Assembly (NCBI GenBank): GCA_013204685.1
Contig: JABMSC010000058.1
Coordinates: 1-6,245, forward strand
Direction: 5' to 3'
From: Candidatus Omnitrophota bacterium
GTDB taxonomy: Bacteria; Omnitrophota; Gorgyraeia; Tantalellales; Tantalellaceae
Length of the DNA stretch: 6,245 nucleotides
The translations under genes and the position numbers were made by a program. Below are positions 1-4,972 of this stretch, piece after piece. Below the pieces are notes generated by a model. That model worked only from the letters and a program-made list of their open reading frames with translations. It did not search any database and was not told where the DNA came from. Each line of letters opens with the position of its first letter. Position 1 is the first letter of the stretch.

Positions 1-20
1 AAAATAGTTATTGAGGAATA

Positions 21-491
21 ATGGAAAACATGCGCTTTATCGTAACAAAAGAAATGGGCAAGCTTGCAAAATGGCTCAGGATCCTGGGATACGACAGCGT
101 GTATTATGATAAAAGCGATACCCCGGGACTGATCATACGCGCCTTAAGGGAAGAGCGCATTTTACTTACAAGAAGCGATGGGCTTACGAAGTATAAAGGT
201 ATTAAGTTAGTTGTAATAAAACATGACCACGTTGAAGATCAGCTTGACCAGACCGTAGAAGAATTAGGGTTTCAAGTGGAGGAAAAACATGTTTTTACAA
301 GATGTATCGAGTGTAATGCTCCTCTAAATGGCATAAGTAAGGCTAAAATTGAGGGCAAAGTCCCAGAATATGTCTTAAAAACTCAGGAAATCTTCAAAAT
401 ATGCCCTGAATGTAATAAGATCTTCTGGAAAGGAACGCATTGGGACATGGTGAAGGGGTGGCTGGAAGGCAGAGAAAGGGGTAAGGGGTAA
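21..491 (+). CDS. Mut7-C-like PIN-fold protein with C-terminal zinc ribbon
   Basis: This 156-residue protein resembles the Mut7-C RNase family, a PIN-like nuclease fold followed by a zinc ribbon. The N-terminal family signature is clear: GKLAKWLRILGYD at residues 13-25, then ILLTR at 47-51. The zinc ribbon has Cys95 and Cys98 (CIEC) paired with Cys128 and Cys131 (CPEC), followed by the typical KIFWKGTHW ending at 133-141. The acidic residues expected in an active family member are altered: Thr9 sits where I expect the first Asp, and LLTRSDGL has Ser52 in place of the second, with Asp53 next to it. It may therefore be a weak or inactive nuclease, or an RNA-binding relative. Starts at 21 and 30 (Met4) are both possible; GAGGA at 13-17 lies 3 bases before the first and 12 before the second. 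The last residues are encoded by a G-rich heptamer repeat that runs over the stop codon. The family is confident; the cellular role is unknown. Confidence 0.85.
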   Translation: MENMRFIVTKEMGKLAKWLRILGYDSVYYDKSDTPGLIIRALREERILLTRSDGLTKYKGIKLVVIKHDHVEDQLDQTVEELGFQVEEKHVFTRCIECNAPLNGISKAKIEGKVPEYVLKTQEIFKICPECNKIFWKGTHWDMVKGWLEGRERGKG

Positions 492-509
492 GTGATAAGG
501 GGCAAAGTG
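475..509 (+). repeat. Degenerate heptanucleotide tandem repeat over a stop codon
   Basis: Five consecutive 7-base units can be read: AAAGGGG, TAAGGGG, TAAGTGA, TAAGGGG, CAAAGTG. The stop codon of the upstream gene (489-491) is the TAA of the third unit, so the protein's final residues are repeat-encoded. This resembles the short G-rich heptamer repeats known between genes of various bacteria. A related but more degenerate stretch follows pyrD. Confidence 0.65.
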
Positions 510-533
510 TTCGGGACTGCAGGTCCGCAACAC
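507..533 (+). repeat. Imperfect hairpin between the Mut7-C-like gene and pyrK
   Basis: GTGTT (507-511) pairs with AACAC (529-533), and GGAC (514-517) pairs with GTCC (523-526). The loop is TGCAG, and a 2x2 mismatch separates the two stems. No T-run follows, so it does not look like an intrinsic terminator. It begins inside the heptamer repeat and may be part of the same repeat element. Confidence 0.5.
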
Positions 534-563
534 CGGGAGTTACGGAAGCGTGGGGATGAAAAA

Positions 564-580
564 CACTTAAGTGGAGGGAA
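564..580 (+). promoter_or_regulatory. pyrK leader: 10-base palindrome joined to a Shine-Dalgarno
   Basis: CACTTAAGTG at 564-573 is a perfect 10-base palindrome. Its last base is also the first G of GGAGGG (573-578), the ribosome-binding sequence of pyrK, which lies only 2 bases before the ATG at 581 (4 bases if only GGAG is counted). The strong Shine-Dalgarno sequence supports the start at 581. A role for the palindrome as an operator or as an RNA hairpin that hides the ribosome site is only a possibility. No clear -35/-10 promoter was recognised in this gap. Confidence 0.45.
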
Positions 581-1414
581 ATGACCAAAAAATGCACAAA
601 AATCACTAGAAAAACCCAAAAATGCACTATAATTTCGAACAAAAATATAGCTTCAGACCATTTTTTGTTAAAAATAGAAGCCCCTTTTCTTGCAAAAAAC
701 GCTAATCCGGGACAATTTGTCAATGTAAAGGTCAAAGACAATGTGACAGATCCTTTGCTGAGGATCCCCTTGGGCGTACATAGAGTGCACTCAAGGGAAA
801 TAGACCTCTTATATAAGGTTGTTGGCCCCGGAACCGAGCTGCTCAGCAAAAGGAAAAAAGGTGAAAAACTGGATGTTTTGGGCCCTCTTGGGAATGGCTT
901 TGATCTAAGTTCGATAAATGATGGAAGGGATAAAACAGCGATCATAGTCGCAGGGGGCCATGGTGTGGCGCCATTGGTCGCTCTTGCGGAGGAGATGGCC
1001 GGAAAGAAGATAAAAATAGAAGTTTTTGCGGGACACTCTACAAAAAAGCATATTGTATGCGTAAAAGAATTCAAAAAACTGGGCGCAAAGGTACACATTG
1101 CAACTGATGACGGCACCCAGGGCCATAAAGGACATGTTACCGGCCTTCTTAACAAACACATAAAGAGCGGGGATTACGACCCGGGCCTTGCGACCATTTA
1201 TGCTTGCGGACCCCGTCCGATGCTATCAACCCTTGCAAAAGATGTAAAAAGGTATAAAATACCAACACAGGTATCTTTAGATGAATATATGGCATGCGGG
1301 ATAGGCGCGTGTTTAGGATGTGCCGTTCGCACTCGGGATGGATATAAGCTTATTTGTAAAGATGGCCCGGTGTTTGATGCAGGGGAGGTCGAGTGGGGCA
1401 AGGTAAAGGGATAA
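581..1414 (+). CDS. pyrK: Dihydroorotate dehydrogenase (NAD+), electron-transfer subunit PyrK
   Basis: This is the iron-sulfur flavoprotein subunit of class 1B dihydroorotate dehydrogenase. It carries electrons from FMN in PyrD through a [2Fe-2S] cluster and FAD to NAD+ in the cytoplasm. In 277 residues the usual ferredoxin-reductase layout is seen: FAD-binding DPLLRIPLGVHR at 57-68, a glycine-rich AGGHGVAPL at 124-132, CGPRPM at 209-214, and the C-terminal cluster motif MACGIGACLGC with Cys239, Cys244, Cys247 and Cys259 (ICKDGPVF). The FAD motif has Gly65 where Ser is common after RxP, and the glycine-rich loop has His127 where Ile is common. The start at 581 follows GGAGGG; it gives an N-terminal extension of about 11 residues that looks like a degenerate duplication of the next ten. 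pyrD follows after 8 bases, matching the obligate PyrD-PyrK partnership. Confidence 0.96.
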   Translation: MTKKCTKITRKTQKCTIISNKNIASDHFLLKIEAPFLAKNANPGQFVNVKVKDNVTDPLLRIPLGVHRVHSREIDLLYKVVGPGTELLSKRKKGEKLDVLGPLGNGFDLSSINDGRDKTAIIVAGGHGVAPLVALAEEMAGKKIKIEVFAGHSTKKHIVCVKEFKKLGAKVHIATDDGTQGHKGHVTGLLNKHIKSGDYDPGLATIYACGPRPMLSTLAKDVKRYKIPTQVSLDEYMACGIGACLGCAVRTRDGYKLICKDGPVFDAGEVEWGKVKG

Positions 1415-1422
1415 CTCAGGAT

Positions 1423-2337
1423 ATGGATTTAATAATAAAAATTAAAAATATTACATTTAAAAATCCCATATGGGTGGCGTCAGGAACATTCGGGTGCGGA
1501 GAGGAATTCCAGGATTTTGTTGATCTGGAAAAAGTAGGGGCGATCGTTACAAAAACTGTTACCGCGCGCGCCCGCGAAGGTAATCCCCCGCCAAGAATAG
1601 TTGAAACCGCTTCCGGGCTCCTTAATTCGATCGGTCTTGAAAATAAGGGAATCGACTTTTTCTTAAAAGAGCAGTATCCTTTTTTGAAAAAGATAAAGAC
1701 CAGAAAAGTTGTAAGTGTCTCCGCATCCAGCGTAAAAGAATTCGAGAAGTGCATAGAGAAGATCTACGAAAAAGAAGATCCGGATGCTGTCGAACTTAAT
1801 CTGTCATGCCCGAATGTAAAGCATTCCGGGACAAAATATAATTTATTAGCGCAGGACGCTAAAGCGACCGCAAAAGTCGTTCGCGCCGCAAAGAAGAAAA
1901 CAAAAAAACTTTTGATCGTTAAGTTAACCCCGAACGTAACGGATATAGCCGGCATTGCAATAGCCGCGGAGGCTTCAGGCGCAGACGCGGTAGCTCTGGT
2001 CAATACATACCCGGGCATGGCCATTGACGCCGAAGCGATGAAACCCGTGCTTGGCAATGTAGTGGGGGGCCTGAGCGGCCCGGCAATAAAACCCATGGCG
2101 CTTAAAGCCGTGAGAGATGTTTACAAGAATGTAAAGATCCCGGTTATCGGTATGGGCGGTATTATGACGGGAATAGATGTTGCGGAATTTATGCTCGCGG
2201 GTGCACGAGCCGTTCAGCTTGGAACGACGAACCTGGTGGACCCGTCAAGTTACGAAAGAATACTCGGAGAGTTTAAAGCATACTTGAAACGTAAAAAGAT
2301 AAAGAAGGCGGCGAGCCTGGTGGGTAAGTTGGGATAA
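1423..2337 (+). CDS. pyrD: Dihydroorotate dehydrogenase class 1B, catalytic subunit PyrD
   Basis: This FMN-containing TIM-barrel subunit oxidises dihydroorotate to orotate and works with PyrK, encoded just upstream. The predicted protein has 304 residues, normal for the family. Visible landmarks, numbered from the chosen Met, are NPIWVASGTFG at 14-24, Lys44 in VTKT, ELNLSCPNVKHSG at 124-136 with Cys129 as the class 1 catalytic base (class 2 enzymes have Ser here), Lys167 in VKLTPN, GLSGPAIKP at 216-224 and the FMN phosphate loop GMGGI at 243-247. A GTG at 1393 would extend the frame by ten residues into pyrK. I prefer ATG 1423 because the family fold begins at MDLIIKIKNI and 1423 lies 8 bases after the pyrK stop. 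The Shine-Dalgarno is weak (AGGAT directly upstream), so translation may be coupled to pyrK. Two G-rich stretches flank the stop codon. Confidence 0.96.
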   Translation: MDLIIKIKNITFKNPIWVASGTFGCGEEFQDFVDLEKVGAIVTKTVTARAREGNPPPRIVETASGLLNSIGLENKGIDFFLKEQYPFLKKIKTRKVVSVSASSVKEFEKCIEKIYEKEDPDAVELNLSCPNVKHSGTKYNLLAQDAKATAKVVRAAKKKTKKLLIVKLTPNVTDIAGIAIAAEASGADAVALVNTYPGMAIDAEAMKPVLGNVVGGLSGPAIKPMALKAVRDVYKNVKIPVIGMGGIMTGIDVAEFMLAGARAVQLGTTNLVDPSSYERILGEFKAYLKRKKIKKAASLVGKLG

Positions 2338-2490
2338 GGGGTAAGAAAGGGTCAGGGGGCGAGGAGCGACAAGTAACAAACGAAGGCGAGCCAGGCGACG
2401 CGTGCCCCGTACGAAGCCGAAGGCTTTCGTATGGGGAAGCAATCTCAAAACGGGGCGCGCCTGCAACCCGGCACCCGAAAGCGAGAAAAC
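2338..2490 (+). repeat. Repeat-rich gap between pyrD and pyrF
   Basis: This 153-base gap is much longer than the others in the pyr/atp run. It opens with G-rich repeat units (TAAGGGG at 2335-2341, TAAGAAA next), passes into degenerate heptamers such as GAGCGAC, AAGTAAC and AAACGAA, then a long hairpin (2405-2436). A final GC-rich part contains the palindrome GGCGCGCC (2454-2461) and GCAAC-CCGG with CGAAAGCG nearby (2463-2483), which resembles the end of the gap before pyrK. The pyrF frame is open from 2377, with an ATG at 2431. I found no credible small gene, terminator or promoter here. It looks like an intergenic repeat element, possibly several copies of which exist in the genome. Confidence 0.6.
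2405..2436 (+). repeat. Long near-perfect hairpin upstream of pyrF
   Basis: CCCCGTACGAAGCC (2405-2418) pairs with GGCTTTCGTATGGGG (2422-2436) around a GAA loop. The stem has 14 pairs with one G-T wobble and one bulged T. It is followed by AAGCAATC rather than a T-run, so it is not a standard Rho-independent terminator. It could stabilise or process mRNA between pyrD and pyrF, or be the core of a palindromic repeat element. Confidence 0.75.
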
Positions 2491-3204
2491 ATGAAACCGA
2501 AAGAAAGACTGATCGTAGCGCTTGATGTAGACACTTTGGAGGGGGCCCTTGAGCTTGTTGAGACATTGTCTCCGGTAGTTGATATTTTCAAAGTGGGGAT
2601 AGCTCCTTTCACAGCCTTCGGGCATGAACTGCTTGAAAAAATAAACGAATTAGATAAAAAAGTTTTTCTCGATCTGAAAGTTCACGATATTCCCAACACT
2701 GTCAGAAATGCCGCTTATGCTGCTGCCAAAAAGGGAGTTTTCATGATGAACTTTCATTGTCTGGGAGGGGAGAGCATGCTTCAAGCGGCAGCAGAAGGAG
2801 CCGAAGAAGCCGCGCTCCGGCTGCATAAGCCGGGACCACTTCTTCTTGGAGTTACAATACTCACAAGCATGAGCCAGGATGATATGCAGTCGATCGGGAT
2901 CACAGGCAGCGTAGAAGAGAAGGTTCTGGACCTGGCATTAAAAGCGTACAATGCGGGATTGAACGGCGTAGTGGCTTCCGCGAAAGAAGCGAGCAGCATA
3001 AAAGATAAATTTGGCGAGAAGTTCATAGTTGTTACCCCCGGGATAAGACCCGAGTGGGCTGCTAAGGGCGACCAAAAAAGGGTTCTCACGCCGAAAGAAG
3101 CAACTATGGCCGGGGCGGATTATATAGTTGTTGGCAGGCCCATTATAGAAGCGGATGATCCGGCGCTGGCGGCGGAAAAAATAATAAAAGAAATAGCCGG
3201 CTAG
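2491..3204 (+). CDS. pyrF: Orotidine 5'-phosphate decarboxylase PyrF
   Basis: This enzyme converts OMP to UMP and CO2, the last step of UMP synthesis. The 237-residue protein is a normal-length bacterial form with the TIM-barrel landmarks in order: LIVALDVD at 7-14, Lys34 in IFKVG, the catalytic FLDLKVHDIPNTV at 59-71 (Asp61, Lys63, Asp66), NFHCLGG at 87-93, TPGIRPE at 182-188 and the phosphate-binding VGRPI at 214-218. An in-frame ATG at 2431 would add 20 residues, but that addition is encoded by the repeat-rich gap and starts inside the hairpin arm, with no good ribosome site. The family begins at MKPKERLIVALD, so 2491 is preferred. The Shine-Dalgarno before 2491 is poor (GCGAGAAAAC). pyrE follows after 26 bases. 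Confidence 0.95.
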   Translation: MKPKERLIVALDVDTLEGALELVETLSPVVDIFKVGIAPFTAFGHELLEKINELDKKVFLDLKVHDIPNTVRNAAYAAAKKGVFMMNFHCLGGESMLQAAAEGAEEAALRLHKPGPLLLGVTILTSMSQDDMQSIGITGSVEEKVLDLALKAYNAGLNGVVASAKEASSIKDKFGEKFIVVTPGIRPEWAAKGDQKRVLTPKEATMAGADYIVVGRPIIEADDPALAAEKIIKEIAG

Positions 3205-3217
3205 CTGGTTTAAAAAC

Positions 3218-3223
3218 GGGGAG
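3218..3223 (+). promoter_or_regulatory. Ribosome-binding site of pyrE
   Basis: GGGGAG lies 7 bases before ATG 3231, which selects that start over the in-frame ATG at 3240 (Met4). Confidence 0.65.
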
Positions 3224-3230
3224 ACAAGAC

Positions 3231-3809
3231 ATGCAGGAAATGGAAATATTGGATATTTTTACGCGTGAAAGGGCATACCTGCAGGGGCACTTTAAACTTT
3301 CAAGCGGGCTCCATTCAGGAGCGTATCTTCAGTGCGCTCTGGTTCTGCAGGAGCCGTCCCTTGCGGCGCGGTTATGCGGAGTCCTGGCGGACAAGTTTAA
3401 AGCAGACGCCCCGGACGTAGTTATTGGACCGGCCATGGGAGGGATAGTTCTGGCGTATGAATTAGCCAGGGCTCTTGGTGCGAGGGCAATATTTACCGAA
3501 AGGAACACCGACGGGAAGATGGCCCTAAGACGAGGGTTTACAGTATCTGCTAATAACAAGGTGCTCATAGCGGAAGACGTTCTCACTACAGGTAAATCAG
3601 TTAAAGAAGTGGTATCATTATTAAAAGAGGACGGCATAGAACCTGCTGGAATTGCGTGTTTAGTCGACAGAAGCAAGGGGGCACTCGATTTTGGTGGAAT
3701 TAAACATGCAAGCTTGATAAAATTAAATGTTCCGACCTTTATGGAGGAGGATTGCCCGCTTTGCCAGGAGGGCTTACCTATAGTGAAACCGGGGTCGAGG
3801 AAACAATAA
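3231..3809 (+). CDS. pyrE: Orotate phosphoribosyltransferase PyrE
   Basis: PyrE joins orotate to PRPP to give OMP, the substrate of PyrF encoded immediately upstream. The protein has 192 residues, usual for the short bacterial form. GHFKLSSGLHSGAYLQ at 19-34 is the typical N-terminal region, DVVIGPAMGGIVLAYELA at 62-79 is the core strand-loop, FTERN at 88-92 follows, and VLIAEDVLTTGKS at 111-123 is the PRPP-binding motif with the Glu115-Asp116 acidic pair. The C-terminal DCPLCQEGLPIVKPGSRK is common in this subfamily. It would act as a dimer in the cytoplasm. atpE follows after only 19 bases, so PyrE is the joint between the pyrimidine and ATPase blocks. Confidence 0.96.
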   Translation: MQEMEILDIFTRERAYLQGHFKLSSGLHSGAYLQCALVLQEPSLAARLCGVLADKFKADAPDVVIGPAMGGIVLAYELARALGARAIFTERNTDGKMALRRGFTVSANNKVLIAEDVLTTGKSVKEVVSLLKEDGIEPAGIACLVDRSKGALDFGGIKHASLIKLNVPTFMEEDCPLCQEGLPIVKPGSRKQ

Positions 3810-3817
3810 TCCCTAAC

Positions 3818-3823
3818 GGAGGA
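3818..3823 (+). promoter_or_regulatory. Ribosome-binding site of atpE
   Basis: GGAGGA lies 5 bases before ATG 3829, the best Shine-Dalgarno in the window. It supports 3829 over the in-frame ATG at 3835 (Met3). No terminator or promoter was recognised in the 19 bases between pyrE and atpE. Confidence 0.7.
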
Positions 3824-3828
3824 AAACC

Positions 3829-4434
3829 ATGGAAATGGATCTAAAAAATATTATCGAAAAGATCAAATCTGAAGGCGTCGATGAAGCCCAGCAAAAAGCA
3901 ACAGTGATAATAAGCGAGGCAAAAAAAGAGGCCGTAAAAACCATCCAGGGCGCTGAGGCCGAAAAAGAAACTATTATAAAAAAGGCTAAAGTGGACGCGG
4001 ATAAACTAAAGACAAATGCAGAAGAGGCCGTGCGCCAGGCGGCAAGGGATGTCCTCCTGGGATTAAAGGACAGCATTGTCGCTCTTTTTGATAAAGTGAC
4101 AAAAAAAGACGTGGCCAAGACGCTTACGCCCAAAGTCCTCACAGAGATGATAGTGCGCCTGGTTGATAAGTTCCAGGAAAGCGGCAAAACTGAGGTCGAG
4201 GTTCTCTTGAGCGATAAGGACAAAGCGGCTCTTGAAGAAACCCTTTTCGCGAATCTCAAAAAAGAAATAGCCGCAGGTGTTACGCTGAAAGCATCTTCCG
4301 CCCTTGAGAGCGGATTCCGGATAGGCAAAAAAGGCGAGAGCTCTTATTATGATTTTACGGATGAAGCGATAACCGAGGCATTCAAAATATTTCTTAACCC
4401 CAGGATGGAAGAAATTCTCGAAGCGAAAAAATAG
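3829..4434 (+). CDS. atpE: V-type ATP synthase subunit E (peripheral stalk)
   Basis: This is the E subunit of an A/V-type rotary ATPase, which forms the peripheral stalk and anchors to the top of the catalytic head. At 201 residues it has the expected two-part build. Residues about 8-75 form a charged, Ala/Lys/Glu-rich helix suited to a coiled coil (with its partner subunit G/H, which is not seen here). Residues about 85-201 form the globular part, with DVLLGLKDSI, VEVLLSDKDKAALEETL and the closing GFRIGKKGESSYYDFTDEAITEAF region characteristic of subunit E. The next gene starts 4 bases after its stop, followed by atpA, the gene order of chlamydial and spirochaetal V-ATPase operons. The sequence of E subunits is poorly conserved, so context contributes to this call. 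Confidence 0.9.
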   Translation: MEMDLKNIIEKIKSEGVDEAQQKATVIISEAKKEAVKTIQGAEAEKETIIKKAKVDADKLKTNAEEAVRQAARDVLLGLKDSIVALFDKVTKKDVAKTLTPKVLTEMIVRLVDKFQESGKTEVEVLLSDKDKAALEETLFANLKKEIAAGVTLKASSALESGFRIGKKGESSYYDFTDEAITEAFKIFLNPRMEEILEAKK

Positions 4435-4438
4435 ACCT

Positions 4439-4972
4439 ATGGCCGAATATTATTATCTAGTCTCATCACTGCCATACCTGAAATTCGGAGAAACGCCTCC
4501 GGTGACGCCGGATAAGTTCATCTCGGAATGCGAGAAGTGGCTTTCCGAAAGCGATATGAAAGCGCTTTCAGACGTAAGTCTTTACGGGCATAAGATAGAA
4601 ACGCCCACGATAGACGTGCTTGAGGCCTGGCGGGATTTTGACGTGGATCTCAGGGAGCAGCTTGCAAAGAACCGGCTGGGGGAAAAAGAAAAAGCGGATG
4701 CTAAAGGATCTGAGGCGATCAAAGAAATACTCGAAGAGCCAAATCCGCTTCTAATGGAACAAAGGATCGAAAGGACAAGATGGAACTTTCTTGAGGACAA
4801 GAGAGGGTTCCATTTTTTTGATCTGGGAAGTTTGGTGCTTTACTTTTTAAAACTAAAGATACAAGAGCGTCTTTCAACCTTCCATAAGGATGAAGGCGAA
4901 AAATTCTTTTACAACATTTGTGAGGTAAAACATGAAGAAGCAGAAAGGGAAAATAGCCGCGATCAACGGTAA
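4439..4972 (+). CDS. DUF2764-type protein of V-ATPase operon
   Basis: This 177-residue protein begins MAEYYYLVSSLPYLKFGETPP, which I recognise as the DUF2764 type found between atpE and atpA in Chlamydiae and spirochaetes. Its function is not established to my knowledge. It has no signal peptide or membrane segment and appears mostly helical, with charged stretches at 60-120. The segment FDLGSLVLYFLKLKIQERLSTF (about 126-147) recalls in style the C-terminal helix of the rotary ATPase C/d subunit, so a divergent C-like central-stalk role is possible but is inference only. It starts 4 bases after the atpE stop without an obvious Shine-Dalgarno, which suggests translational coupling. Its last 13 or so codons overlap the start of atpA in another frame, so the tail EEAERENSRDQR is probably not conserved. 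Confidence 0.82.
   Translation: MAEYYYLVSSLPYLKFGETPPVTPDKFISECEKWLSESDMKALSDVSLYGHKIETPTIDVLEAWRDFDVDLREQLAKNRLGEKEKADAKGSEAIKEILEEPNPLLMEQRIERTRWNFLEDKRGFHFFDLGSLVLYFLKLKIQERLSTFHKDEGEKFFYNICEVKHEEAERENSRDQR
4922..4925 (+). promoter_or_regulatory. Ribosome-binding site of atpA inside the preceding gene
   Basis: GAGG lies 6 bases before ATG 4932 and within the coding part of the DUF2764-type gene. It supports an atpA start that overlaps the upstream gene by 41 bases. Confidence 0.55.

Noticed and set aside
394..1161. Minus-strand open frame of 255 codons opposite the Mut7-C-like gene and pyrK
   Set aside because: It lies opposite a clear PyrK with all cofactor motifs, crosses the repeat-bearing gap, and its translation is low-complexity and Ser/Pro/Phe-rich with no family likeness.
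1393..1422. Extended PyrD start at GTG 1393
   Set aside because: It would overlap the pyrK 3' end with unrelated residues; the PyrD fold begins at Met 1423.
2431..2490. Extended PyrF start at ATG 2431
   Set aside because: The added 20 residues come from the repeat element, the ATG lies in a hairpin arm, and the family's N-terminus matches the Met at 2491.
2245..2625. Minus-strand open frame across the pyrD-pyrF gap
   Set aside because: Its middle is the reverse reading of the repeats and hairpin, and both ends are shadows of pyrD and pyrF. No ribosome site or recognisable domain.
3190..3216. Possible terminator after pyrF
   Set aside because: AGCCGG and CTGGTT can pair only with two wobbles and the following bases are A-rich, not T-rich, so it is not a credible terminator.
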